The position numbers and the translations under genes were made by a program. DNA of 64,000 nucleotides. Source: Hymenobacter psoromatis. GTDB taxonomy: Bacteria; Bacteroidota; Bacteroidia; Cytophagales; Hymenobacteraceae. This document shows, in pieces, positions 24,864 through 36,110 of the stretch; the stretch's first letter is position 1, and the number at the start of each line of letters is the position of its first letter. The notes beneath the pieces were generated by a model. The model ran no database searches. It was not told the origin of the DNA and saw only the letters and a list, made by a program, of their open reading frames with translations. The stretch covers positions 3,472,001-3,536,000 of the forward strand of contig NZ_JAIFAG010000001.1 of NCBI RefSeq assembly GCF_020012125.1, in the 5' to 3' direction.

Positions 24864-25100
24864 CTACTGGTGGTCGCGCCATTCGTACACCCACTTGGCC
24901 TGAATCTGCTCCAGATGACCTTCGTTGGCTTGCTCACGGGTACCTTCAAAATTGGGCAGCGTCAGCACCCAATCCAGCAGCTCGGTAAAGCGAATACGAT
25001 AGATTTTGGACTCACCAAAGTCGTCGCCAAACTTTTCATACAGCGCGATGGCAACGTCTTCGTGGTCGGCCCATTGAATAGGCGGCTCGTAGTGGTTCAT
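24864..25100 (-). CDS. iscX: IscX-like Fe-S assembly protein
   Basis: 78 residues from ATG 25100. The IscX family is recognised from IQWADHEDVAIALYEKFGDDF and RFTELLDWVLTLPNFEG..., ending in AKWVYEWRD (family: short acidic helical proteins that bind IscS and iron). The protein is acidic and has no Cys. It lies about 103 bp after a [2Fe-2S] ferredoxin gene on the same strand. The iscS, iscU, hscA and hscB genes are not in the window. Most Bacteroidota use SUF, so this pair is a detached ISC remnant or a specialised unit. Confidence 0.9.
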   Translation of the reverse strand: MNHYEPPIQWADHEDVAIALYEKFGDDFGESKIYRIRFTELLDWVLTLPNFEGTREQANEGHLEQIQAKWVYEWRDHQ

Positions 25101-25203
25101 TTTTTAATAATTAGTGGTCAATGTTTAATGAGTAATATTCAGCAGGTAGTAGGTAGCCAATGGTTCATTAACCACTAAGCCCTGACCATTAATCACTAAA
25201 AAA
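25101..25203. repeat. Imperfect AT-rich inverted repeat
   Basis: Between ferredoxin and iscX. The left half (TTAGTGGTCAATGTTTAATG) and right half (CCATTAACCACTAAGC..., CATTAATCACTAA) are partly complementary. It resembles the 39457-39567 repeat in style. Nothing else is seen in this gap. Confidence 0.4.
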
Positions 25204-25536
25204 TTAATGCCCCAAGAAGTGCTGGGGGGGTAGGGTCACGACGAGCGCCAGCGCCGCGTTGGGTAGCACGCACTGGCAAGCCAAGCGCGAACTGAGACGC
25301 GGGTTGATGGCGCGGTCGATGAAGTCTTCCTCTTTTTCGGAGATTTCGGGCAGCTCGTCGCCGCCTTGGTCCACGTACACGTGGCAGGTGCTGCACCCGC
25401 ACACGCCGCCGCAGTTGTGCTGCAGCTGAATGCCGTTGTTGAGGGCCACGTCGAGCACCGACTCGCCGCTGGCGGCCACGTGGGTTTGGGCGGGCTGGCC
25501 GTCCTGAAACTGAAAAATGATAGTCGAAGGAGTCAA
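25204..25536 (-). CDS. [2Fe-2S] ferredoxin, adrenodoxin type
   Basis: 110 residues; the frame has no ATG before the core, so TTG 25536 is taken as start. The cluster ligands are CGGVCGCSTCHVYV (CxxxxCxxC) plus the distal Cys in ACQCVLPN. SEKEEDFIDRA is the acidic partner-binding helix of adrenodoxin/Fdx proteins. It passes electrons, in ISC systems to the assembly of new clusters. Placement upstream of iscX supports that role here. A TAACTTTG promoter element lies about 155 bp upstream, at 25689-25696. Confidence 0.92.
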   Translation of the reverse strand: MTPSTIIFQFQDGQPAQTHVAASGESVLDVALNNGIQLQHNCGGVCGCSTCHVYVDQGGDELPEISEKEEDFIDRAINPRLSSRLACQCVLPNAALALVVTLPPQHFLGH

Positions 25537-25688
25537 AATTGGAAGGCCCGGTGGGCTTTAAGTAATAAGCCGTAAGCGGAGGCCTTTAAGCGGCCCTTAG
25601 CTAGTAGCTGCCAGCTTTCATATTTGACCAACAACAGATTGTCGAAAATAAGCAGCTGGCTCACTCCTGCATGAGTGCGCAGAAAGCA

Positions 25689-25696
25689 CAAAGTTA
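25689..25696 (-). promoter_or_regulatory. Bacteroidota -7 element upstream of the ferredoxin gene
   Basis: The minus strand reads TAACTTTG, matching TAnnTTTG. It overlaps the 3' end of the DUF2520 gene and would give a leader of roughly 150 nt before the ferredoxin TTG start. That leader has short inverted repeats but no known riboswitch form. Confidence 0.35.
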
Positions 25697-26530
25697 CGAT
25701 TTTTGCGGCGGTGGCTCACCTGCGGCGGCGGCGGCCTGAATGCTGGCCGTGAGCCCGGCGTAGAGCGCCTGCCAGGCCGGGTGGGCCGCCAGGGCCGCCG
25801 CGTGGGCGGCTAGCGTGGGCGCGTCGTGGCGCACGGCGGGCCCCGTTTGCACCCCAAAAGGCGAGGGCTGAGCGGCCAGAGCTTTATCCACGGTTTCGCG
25901 CACCAGCGGGTGCAGCAGCGCGAAGGGAAGGTTGGCTTCGGCCAGCAGCGCCTCGGCCACGCCCAGCAGGTGGTTGGTGAAGTTGCTGGCCCACACGGCC
26001 CCTAGGTGCAGCCGCAGCCGCTGGGCCGAGTCGAGCAGGGCCACGCGCTGGCTTAGGCGGTGAGCCAGGGCCAGCAAGTGGGCTTCGGCGGCCGGGTCGG
26101 TGGCCTCGACAAACAGCGGCACGGCCGGCCAGGCGATGGCCCGGCCGGGGCTGAAGGTTTGGAGCGGATATAGCACCCCGGCCCCTACCCTCCCCGGCAG
26201 CGCCAGCCCGGCCAGGGGCAGCGCCCCGGCCAGGTGCGCCACCACGGCCCCGGCCGGCCAGGCCCCGGCGGCGGCCAGGGCGGGCACGGCCGCGTCGGGC
26301 ACGGCCAGCAGGTACACGGCGGCGGGCGGCGGCGCGGCTAGCGCCTGGGCGAGGGGTAGGGCCTCGCAGCCGGGCAGCGTGGCCGCCAGCGCCTGGGCCG
26401 GGCCGGGGGCGCGGCTGGCCACGAACACCACCCGGCAGCCCGCCGCCGCCAGGGCCGGGGCCAGAGCCGCCGCTACCCGCCCGGCCCCAAAGAGGCCCAC
26501 GCGACTGTCGAAATCAGCAGTAGCTTGCAT
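25694..26530 (-). CDS. Rossmann-like / DUF2520 domain protein
   Basis: 278 residues from ATG 26530; a longer reading would add a 37-residue basic leader without function. An N-terminal NAD(P)-binding Rossmann motif (VGLFGAGRVAAALAPALAAAG) leads a 6-phosphogluconate-dehydrogenase-like fold, and the C-terminal half (AVWASNFTNHLLGVAEALL, LHPLVRETVDKAL, GPAVRHDAPTLAAH) is the DUF2520 helical domain. It is related to ketopantoate-reductase-like and pyrroline-carboxylate-reductase-like oxidoreductases; substrate unknown. Cytoplasmic. Divergent from the T9SS cargo gene. Confidence 0.87.
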   Translation of the reverse strand: MQATADFDSRVGLFGAGRVAAALAPALAAAGCRVVFVASRAPGPAQALAATLPGCEALPLAQALAAPPPAAVYLLAVPDAAVPALAAAGAWPAGAVVAHLAGALPLAGLALPGRVGAGVLYPLQTFSPGRAIAWPAVPLFVEATDPAAEAHLLALAHRLSQRVALLDSAQRLRLHLGAVWASNFTNHLLGVAEALLAEANLPFALLHPLVRETVDKALAAQPSPFGVQTGPAVRHDAPTLAAHAAALAAHPAWQALYAGLTASIQAAAAAGEPPPQKS

Positions 26531-26629
26531 AATGGGCGCAAAGGTCGGGGGCGGGGTGGGCGCAAAGCGAGGGCGACGCAGATTACTTCGGTTAAAATTT
26601 TGAGGATAGTTAGCCGAATAAGTGGCATA

Positions 26630-26659
26630 TTGTAGGCACAAATCCCCTTTGCTACTTTC
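26630..26659 (+). promoter_or_regulatory. Possible promoter of the T9SS cargo gene
   Basis: TTG at 26630-26632 and TACTTTC at 26653-26659, separated by 20 nt, approximate the Bacteroidota -33/-7 pair (TTG, TAnnTTTG). The leader would be about 50 nt. Confidence 0.35.
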
Positions 26660-26712
26660 AACCGGCGTGCCCCTACCCTCAGTTTTCTCCCCTAACCTCT
26701 TTTACTTTTTCC

Positions 26713-29475
26713 ATGACCAACTTCTACCTGAGAATACCTAAGCCCTTACGGCGGGCGGGCCTGCTGGCCCTGCTGCTGGGCGGCACGGCGGCGGCCGCGC
26801 AGGCCCAGGCGCTGAACTATGCCGCGGCCGGGGCCTCCGCAGTTTCTGGCACCTACGCCGACCTAGGCACTTCGGGCACGGCCATTGCCACGGCCAATAC
26901 GGATGATGCCAACTCCGCCGCGCAACCTATCGGATTCACATTTTCTTACAACGGAGCCAGCTTTACGCAGTTTGTTTTAAATACCAACGGGGTTATTCGG
27001 CTGGGTAGCGCGGCACCTTCGGCGGCCGACCTATACTATAACAACGATGCGAATGGACAGAACGGTGTTGACCCTCTGCAGAGCACCAGCGCGGCCGATA
27101 TTAACCTCCTGATGCCATTCAACACGGATTTGGTGCCGGGCTCGGGAGCCGGGGGGGTCGATTACCGGGTGCTCACTAGCGGCACGGCCCCCAACCGGGT
27201 GTGCACCATCCAGTGGCGCAATGTGGCCGATAAGCCGGGCACTGGCTCCGACGCGGCTAATGGTACGCAGTACGCCAACTTCAGCTTTCAATTGAAACTC
27301 TACGAAACCACTGGCACGGTCGAGTTTGTGTATGGCCAGGCCGTGCCGGGCAGCGCGGCCGATGGCACTCGCTTTCCGAACGTGGGTCTGAAAGGGTTGG
27401 GCCAGGCGGTAGGCCAGGTGACGCTGGCTACCAAAACGGCCTCTGTGGCGTGGAATGCCACGACCTTCCAAAACTCAAATTATACCAACCACGCAAACGA
27501 CATTACCAAGAGCGTAACCCCGGCACCGGGGCTTACCTACCGCTTTACGCAAGCAGCCCAGCTGGCCAATGATATTGCCATTCAGGCCGTGTATACCTTG
27601 GGTAAGATTGCTACCCCCAGCGCTTTGCCCCAACCCGTGCAGGTGTACATCGCCAACCTGGGCACGGCCGACCAGACCAACGTGCAGGTAACGCTGAAAA
27701 TTACGGGGGCTAACACGCAGAACTTTACGGGGACCCTGGCTTCGCTGCCGGCCGGGGCGCAGGGCACGCTTACCCTAACTAACCTACCCGCCACCCTTAA
27801 CCTGGGCACTGACAGCGTGCGCGTGAGCGTGCCGGCCGACGGTAATAACACCAACAACACGGCGGTAGTCACGCGGCTGGTGACGACCAACCGGCTCAGC
27901 TACATCGACCCCGGCAAGCCTGCTAACGGAGCGCTGAGCTACAGCAGCAACTCGGCGGGCGGTCTGCTAGTTACCAAGTACACCATTCCGGCCGGTAACA
28001 CGGTCACCTTAGCCGACGCGCTCATCTCCTTCGCCAACGTCACCGGCAACCCCACTACGGCCTACCAGGTGGTGGTGTATGATGCCACGGGCACGGGCGG
28101 CACTCCGGGCAACCTACTCTACGCCGCACCCAACCAGAACCGCCCGGCCGCCGGCGGCGACGTGACCACGACGCTACCCGCCTTGCAGCTCACCGGCTCT
28201 TTTTTCGTGGGCCTGAAGGAAATTGGCAACACCGGGGCGGGCATTGCCACGCAGGCAGAAACGCCGCTGCGCACAGGTGTCTTCTACTATTCGGGCGATG
28301 GCACCGCTTGGAATGACGCAGCCGCGACTACCCTGCAAGTGCGCTTTGCCATTGAGGTGGGCCTGGCTCCGGCCCCAAGTTGCGCTGTCCCCACGGGCCT
28401 GGCCGTGACGGCCGCCTCGGCCACTACGGCCACGGTGACTTTTGCCGATGCCGGCAACGCGGGTAGCTACCAGCTTATTTACGGGCCGGTGGGCTTCCAA
28501 CCAGCTACCAGCGGCACCACGGTGGCGGCCACGGCGTCGCCGTTTACGCTCACCGGCTTGCAGTCGGGGGCCACGTACCAGCTGTACGCGCGCACCAGCT
28601 GCACCGGCGGCGGCACTAGTCTGCTGGCCGGGCCGGTAACATTCAGCACGGGCTGCCCGGCCGTGACCACGGTTACGGATTTCCCCTACGTACAGAATTT
28701 CGACAACGTGCCGGCCGGCTCGGCGCTGCCCTGCGGCATTACGGTGCTTGATGCCAATGCCGACGGCACCACCTGGGCCATCACCAAGACTACCCCCAAC
28801 TCCAGCCCCAACGCTATCCGCTACACCAGTACCATCCCCAGCAGCCCGGCGGCCGATGACTGGTTCTTTACCCCGGCTCTCACGACTACGGCCACCACGC
28901 GCTATCAGGTGGCGTTCCGATACCGAGCCGAGGGTATTCCGGGCAGCGCATCGAGCTTTATCGAGAAGCTGGAAGTGAAGGCCGGAGCCACGGCTACCCC
29001 TGCCGACCAGACTACCACGCTCTACACCAATATCAACATCACCACCACCGACTACGCGCTGGCTGATGGCACTTCGACGCCGGTAGTGGCCACGTTCGCG
29101 CCGGGCGCGGGCACACAGTACGTGGGCTTCCACGTCATCAGCAGTGCCAACCAAGGTAACCTCTACGTCGATGACCTCACCATTATGGCGGCAGCCGTGA
29201 CGGCTACTACCTCGGCGGCGCTGCTGCAAGCCGTGACGGTGTTCCCCAATCCCTCAACCACGGGCTTGTTTGACCTCGAAATCCACGGCGCGAATGCTAA
29301 GGGCGCATTGGGCGTGCAGGTCACCAATGTGCTGGGCCAGGCAGTGTACACGGGCACCGCCCGCGACAACTACACCAACCGCCTCGACCTGAGCGGCCTG
29401 GCTCCCGGCTTCTACCACCTGCAAGTGCGCAACGGCGAAGAAACCATGACCCGCCAGCTAGCTATTTCGAAGTAA
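26713..29475 (+). CDS. Secreted multi-domain adhesin-like protein with T9SS sorting domain
   Basis: 920 residues from ATG 26713. Order: signal peptide (LLALLLGGTAAAAQAQA); an N-terminal beta-sandwich (residues 30-270); a CARDB-like domain (residues 300-390, IYIANLGTADQTNVQVTLKI-like phrase); a fibronectin type III module (residues 557-640, PTGLAVTAASATTATVTF); a cleaved-adhesin/MAM-like domain (residues 655-840, FPYVQNFDNVPAGSALPCG); and a type A Por secretion domain (residues 845-920, VFPNPSTTGLFDLEI ... LDLSGLAPGFYHLQV ... QLAISK). It should leave the cell through the type IX system, and PorU (46693) would cleave the C-terminal signal. Role likely in adhesion or matrix; no enzyme motif. Confidence 0.88.
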   Translation: MTNFYLRIPKPLRRAGLLALLLGGTAAAAQAQALNYAAAGASAVSGTYADLGTSGTAIATANTDDANSAAQPIGFTFSYNGASFTQFVLNTNGVIRLGSAAPSAADLYYNNDANGQNGVDPLQSTSAADINLLMPFNTDLVPGSGAGGVDYRVLTSGTAPNRVCTIQWRNVADKPGTGSDAANGTQYANFSFQLKLYETTGTVEFVYGQAVPGSAADGTRFPNVGLKGLGQAVGQVTLATKTASVAWNATTFQNSNYTNHANDITKSVTPAPGLTYRFTQAAQLANDIAIQAVYTLGKIATPSALPQPVQVYIANLGTADQTNVQVTLKITGANTQNFTGTLASLPAGAQGTLTLTNLPATLNLGTDSVRVSVPADGNNTNNTAVVTRLVTTNRLSYIDPGKPANGALSYSSNSAGGLLVTKYTIPAGNTVTLADALISFANVTGNPTTAYQVVVYDATGTGGTPGNLLYAAPNQNRPAAGGDVTTTLPALQLTGSFFVGLKEIGNTGAGIATQAETPLRTGVFYYSGDGTAWNDAAATTLQVRFAIEVGLAPAPSCAVPTGLAVTAASATTATVTFADAGNAGSYQLIYGPVGFQPATSGTTVAATASPFTLTGLQSGATYQLYARTSCTGGGTSLLAGPVTFSTGCPAVTTVTDFPYVQNFDNVPAGSALPCGITVLDANADGTTWAITKTTPNSSPNAIRYTSTIPSSPAADDWFFTPALTTTATTRYQVAFRYRAEGIPGSASSFIEKLEVKAGATATPADQTTTLYTNINITTTDYALADGTSTPVVATFAPGAGTQYVGFHVISSANQGNLYVDDLTIMAAAVTATTSAALLQAVTVFPNPSTTGLFDLEIHGANAKGALGVQVTNVLGQAVYTGTARDNYTNRLDLSGLAPGFYHLQVRNGEETMTRQLAISK

Positions 29476-29486
29476 AGCGGGGGCTT

Positions 29487-29529
29487 AACACTAAAAAAGG
29501 CCGCCCACTGGGCGGCCTTTTTTAGTGTT
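29487..29529. terminator. Bidirectional rho-independent terminator
   Basis: A 20-bp perfect stem (AACACTAAAAAAGGCCGCCC with its complement) around a 3-nt loop ACT, with a GC core flanked by A and T runs, lies between the convergent cargo and ccmF genes and should stop transcription from both sides. Confidence 0.9.
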
Positions 29530-29542
29530 TAATATCGCCCTT

Positions 29543-32131
29543 CTACGCCACGGCCTGCGGCCGGGCGGCCCCGGCGCGGCCGGAGCGCGCGGCCGGGGTA
29601 GGGGCTGCGGCGCGGGCGGCCCGTCGCTGCCGCATACTCAGCACCAGGCCGAAGCCCATGAGCAGCGTGCCGCCCCAGAGCAGGTTAATAAAGGGCTTTT
29701 CGGTGGCTTTGAGGATGATATAGTCCTTACCGGTGGTGGCCACGGCGAAGGTAAACTTGCCTTTCACCGGGTCAATCTGGTCGAGGGTGATGCGCAGGCC
29801 CAGGTCCTCCACAGTTTCGGGCACGCGCCCGATTTCGCGGTTGCGCACTAGAAATACCGGGTGGGCGTGGTATTGGCGGCCTTTTTCGCCGGTAATAATC
29901 ATGTCGGCTTGCAGGGCGATGTCACCGGGCAGCAGCTTGATGCCGGGCACCTCGTGGGCCTGCTCAATGGCCCGGAACACGGCGAAGTAGTCGTTTAGAA
30001 ACAGCGTATCGCCCACGCTCAGCTCGTGCGGAATGGCGGGGCTCCACGGCACTTCCTTGCGCGGGTCGGGCACGGACGAGATGTGCGAGTAGATGTCGTG
30101 GTCCCAGAAGCGCTGCAAGGCGGGCGAGGCCAGCAGGCCGCCCATTTCCTCATTCACCTGGGCGCGGGGGTAGAGCGTGAACTGCTGCCCGCTCTTCTGG
30201 TCCTTGTATTCGACGCGATAATACGTGTTTTCGGGCCGGATGGTGAGCGTGTCGCCGGTGTGGTAGAAGGTCTGGTTGGCGGCCTTGATTTCGCCCCGTG
30301 CCACGGCCCGGTACTCGTCGTCGGTGCGGTAGAGCAGGTTGGTATTTACGTAGTCGGGCACGCCGGGCACGTCGAGGTACTGGCCGGTGTAGGTCACGGT
30401 ATAGCCGTTCATGGTGCCGGTTTCGTTGCGCCACAGCAGCACGTTTTCCTCGTTGTCCTTATCGTTCATCGCCCGCGAAATGAGCTTGCCACTCATGTTG
30501 CGCGAAATGGTGTTGGAGTAGCCCGCCGAGGCCAGGATGCCGAGCAGCATCAGGGCAATGCCTAGGTGCGACACGGCCCCGCCTGAGAGCTGCACCTTGC
30601 GCCGCCACAGCCCGAAGAGCGAGCTGGCATTGGTCATAATAGCGAACAAGCCCGCCAGGAGCAGCATCACGTAGGGCACCGACATGGAGTGCCCAAAGTG
30701 GCGCGTGAGCAGCACGGCCAGGGCCGTGGTCAGCAGCGCCAGCATGGTGGGCGTTGCTAGCGCTTCGGTCAAGGACTCCTTAGCCGACCGCCACCACAGC
30801 ATCTGCGCGATGCCCGACACAATACCGATAAGCACGCCCGTCCACAGCTGAATGCGGGTGTAGTGCTGAATCTGGTCGGCAGGCAGCGCCAAATTTGATT
30901 TTATGCCCACGAAGCCCAAAAAGGCATTATACACCGGAATGCTGGTGGTAGCCACCACCTGAAACGCGGCCAGGCACAGCACCGTCGCGCCCACGAACAC
31001 CCACAATTCTGGGCTGTACGCGGTCATCTCTTTCTCCGAAATCGGAATGTTTTTCCATTGCGAAGCCAGCAGGGCAATGGCCCCGACCGTGAAGAACGCC
31101 AGGTAAATAATCAATTGGCCCGACAAGCCCAGGTCCGTAAACGAGTGGACCGAGGCGTTGCCCAGCACGCCGCTGCGGGTGAGGAAGGTGGCGTAAAGAA
31201 TGAGCACGAACGTGGCCACTACTAGGACGTAGGCGGTGCGCAGGCCGGTGCGGCGGCGCTGCCAAAGCACCATTGCGTGCAAGGACGCGATGAGCACCAG
31301 CCAGGGAATAAATACGGCATTCTCTACCGGGTCCCAGTTCCAGAAGCCGCCGAAGTTCAGCGTTTCGTAGGCCCAGTACGCGCCCATCATAATGCCGACG
31401 CCCAGCACCGCGCCGCCCAGGGCGGTCCAGGGCAGGGCGGGCTTTACCCAGGTCGTCAGCTCTTTTTTCCAAAGCCCGGCGATGGCGAACGCGAACGGCA
31501 CCAGCGTGAGGGCGAAGCCCAGGAAGAGGGTAGGCGGGTGAATCACCATCCAGTAGTTCTGAAGCAGGGCGTTGAGGCCGGTACCATCTTTAGGCACGAA
31601 ATCGGGCTGCGTTTTCCACACCGGCAGGTCCACCAGGAAGTCGCGCAGCAGCATAAACGGCGACGAGCCAACCTTGGTCCCCAGCACCACCACGCCCAGA
31701 ATCATGCTTACCAAAAAGGTTTGCACCGTGGCGAAAACGGCCAGCACGGGGGCTTCCCACTGCTTGTTGAACCGCATAATGCACAGGCCGATAACCACGT
31801 GCCAGAATATCCACAGCAGGAAACTACCTTCCTGGGCTTCCCAGAAGCAGGAAATCATGTACTGCACCGGCAGGTGGTTGCTGGAGTGCGCCCAGGCGTA
31901 GTAATATTCGTAGCGGTGGTGGGCAATAATGTTGAACAAACAGCCCACCACGGCCATCACGGCCGCGCCGTGTACGAAAAACGCGCCCCGCGCCAGCCGC
32001 TGCCAGCTAAGGTCGGGCTGGCCCAGGGCCCGGCCCCGCGCCGCCTGAAAGTAGCCGTAGGCCGCCACCGCCGCCGCCACGAAGGCCACGATGACGCTGG
32101 CCTGGCCGATATTACCAATGAGTAGATTCAC
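29543..32131 (-). CDS. ccmF: Cytochrome c maturation haem lyase CcmF (CcmF/NrfE family)
   Basis: 862 residues from GTG 32131, with about 15 membrane helices. The haem-handling WWD region is visible as GGFWNWDPVENAVFIPWL near residue 250. A periplasmic domain lies at about residues 590-800 (VTYTGQYLDVPGVPDYVN, VPWSPAIPHELSVGDTLF), then a final helix. CcmF ligates haem from CcmE to apocytochromes. It is about 5 kb from ccmE; the hybrid kinase and LytTR genes and another gene lie between. A TACCTTTG element is at 32151-32158. The last 20 residues are Ala/Arg/Pro-rich. Confidence 0.92.
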   Translation of the reverse strand: MNLLIGNIGQASVIVAFVAAAVAAYGYFQAARGRALGQPDLSWQRLARGAFFVHGAAVMAVVGCLFNIIAHHRYEYYYAWAHSSNHLPVQYMISCFWEAQEGSFLLWIFWHVVIGLCIMRFNKQWEAPVLAVFATVQTFLVSMILGVVVLGTKVGSSPFMLLRDFLVDLPVWKTQPDFVPKDGTGLNALLQNYWMVIHPPTLFLGFALTLVPFAFAIAGLWKKELTTWVKPALPWTALGGAVLGVGIMMGAYWAYETLNFGGFWNWDPVENAVFIPWLVLIASLHAMVLWQRRRTGLRTAYVLVVATFVLILYATFLTRSGVLGNASVHSFTDLGLSGQLIIYLAFFTVGAIALLASQWKNIPISEKEMTAYSPELWVFVGATVLCLAAFQVVATTSIPVYNAFLGFVGIKSNLALPADQIQHYTRIQLWTGVLIGIVSGIAQMLWWRSAKESLTEALATPTMLALLTTALAVLLTRHFGHSMSVPYVMLLLAGLFAIMTNASSLFGLWRRKVQLSGGAVSHLGIALMLLGILASAGYSNTISRNMSGKLISRAMNDKDNEENVLLWRNETGTMNGYTVTYTGQYLDVPGVPDYVNTNLLYRTDDEYRAVARGEIKAANQTFYHTGDTLTIRPENTYYRVEYKDQKSGQQFTLYPRAQVNEEMGGLLASPALQRFWDHDIYSHISSVPDPRKEVPWSPAIPHELSVGDTLFLNDYFAVFRAIEQAHEVPGIKLLPGDIALQADMIITGEKGRQYHAHPVFLVRNREIGRVPETVEDLGLRITLDQIDPVKGKFTFAVATTGKDYIILKATEKPFINLLWGGTLLMGFGLVLSMRQRRAARAAAPTPAARSGRAGAARPQAVA

Positions 32132-32150
32132 AAGCGAGCTGTTTTTTTGG

Positions 32151-32158
32151 CAAAGGTA
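32151..32158 (-). promoter_or_regulatory. Bacteroidota -7 element of ccmF
   Basis: The minus strand reads TACCTTTG, exact TAnnTTTG, about 20 bp upstream of the GTG start, so the leader is very short. Confidence 0.45.
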
Positions 32159-32248
32159 CCGCCTAACGGATAGGGGCGGCCGACCTATGATAGCAAGGGC
32201 TGGCCGGCTTTTTTGTTTACCTTCAAAGCTGATTAATTGCTACATCTT

Positions 32249-35032
<2,784 letters not shown>

Positions 35033-35057
35033 GACGCGAGGACAACTAGCCAAATAA

Positions 35058-35155
35058 AACGTCATGCAGACCGAAGGGAAGCATCTCGCCTGCTCTGCTA
35101 AGGGTAGTAATCCAGCGACGCGGACGAGATGCTTCCCTTCGGTCTGCATGACGTT
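35058..35155. repeat. 31-bp perfect inverted repeat, family A
   Basis: The left arm 35058-35088 (AACGTCATGCAGACCGAAGG...) and the right arm 35125-35155 are exact complements, with a 36-nt spacer. It is in the convergent gap between the hybrid kinase and the LytTR regulator. It shares AACGTCATGC and GAAGCATCTC with the other family A copies but differs in the middle. Confidence 0.85.
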
Positions 35156-35200
35156 CCTTAATTTAGTAAAGAAGCCCCTAAATCAGGACCTTGAAAAACC

Positions 35201-35968
35201 TTAAATCCCGCGCAGGCGGCGGAAAAAGCTTTCCTGGTACGCCTTGGCGACGGGCACTTCGTGGCCGCCAGGTAATTGAAGCTGATTGTCTTCCACAGCT
35301 TCTATCAGCTGGGTATTGACCATATAGGAGCGGTGCACCCGCGTAAAATGCGCGAATGGCAGCCGCTCCTCAAAGGTCTTGAGCGTGGCGTACACAATGT
35401 GCTTGTGCTTGAGCGTGACGAGTACCGAGTACATCGACATGGCTTCGATGTAGAGCACTTCGTCGAAGTTGATGCGGGTGAGGCGGTTATTTATTTTCAG
35501 AAACAGCGAGTTGCCCTCAGCCCCAAACATCGACTCGCCGCTTTCGTCGGCTGCGGCCGGCGCCGTGGGTACTTGCAGGCTCCGAATGTGGTCCACGGTG
35601 CGGCAAAAGCGGGCGTAGTCGAGGGGCTTAAGCAGGTAGTCGGTCACGCGCAGCTCGAAGGCATCTACGGCGTAGTCGCGGTGCGAGGTCACGAGGACTA
35701 CCTCGGGCAACGGCTTGGGCAGGATGCGCACCAAGTCGAGGCCCGTTAGCTCGGGCATATTAATATCGAGTAGCAGAATATCGGCCTGGCCGCCCGCCCG
35801 GAAATAATTCAGGCACGCTATGCCATCGGGGAAAGAACCCGTTAAGGTGAGGCCATTAGTAATCGTAACGTAATGTTCCAGTGTCAGTCGGTTCATCTCA
35901 TTATCATCTACCACTACGCAAGCCAGTAGCGGCAAAGCTGGCAGCATAGGGGTAATAGCTTGATTCAT
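35201..35968 (-). CDS. LytTR-family response regulator
   Basis: 255 residues from ATG 35968. An N-terminal receiver domain has the acidic pair VVVDDNEMN, phospho-acceptor D68 in LLLDINMPELTG, and LVTSHRDYAV and YLLKPLDYARF as the conserved Thr/Ser and Lys positions. The C-terminal LytTR DNA-binding domain shows VLYIEAMSMYSVLVTLKHK and FTRVHRSYMVNTQLIEAV. It is a transcription factor of the AlgR/LytR kind. No cognate HisKA_7 kinase is adjacent; the hybrid kinase lies across the palindromic repeat, convergent. Confidence 0.93.
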   Translation of the reverse strand: MNQAITPMLPALPLLACVVVDDNEMNRLTLEHYVTITNGLTLTGSFPDGIACLNYFRAGGQADILLLDINMPELTGLDLVRILPKPLPEVVLVTSHRDYAVDAFELRVTDYLLKPLDYARFCRTVDHIRSLQVPTAPAAADESGESMFGAEGNSLFLKINNRLTRINFDEVLYIEAMSMYSVLVTLKHKHIVYATLKTFEERLPFAHFTRVHRSYMVNTQLIEAVEDNQLQLPGGHEVPVAKAYQESFFRRLRGI

Positions 35969-36110
35969 AAAAAGATAATATAAAGTAACTAGCGCGGTAA
36001 ATATAACCGGAAAAATAGTACCTAACTCCCTGAGCGGCCGCGTCCATAGCTACTATAAAATCGGGCCAACGGTTTGCTAAGCTACTTCACCGCCCCTCCA
36101 TCACAACTTA

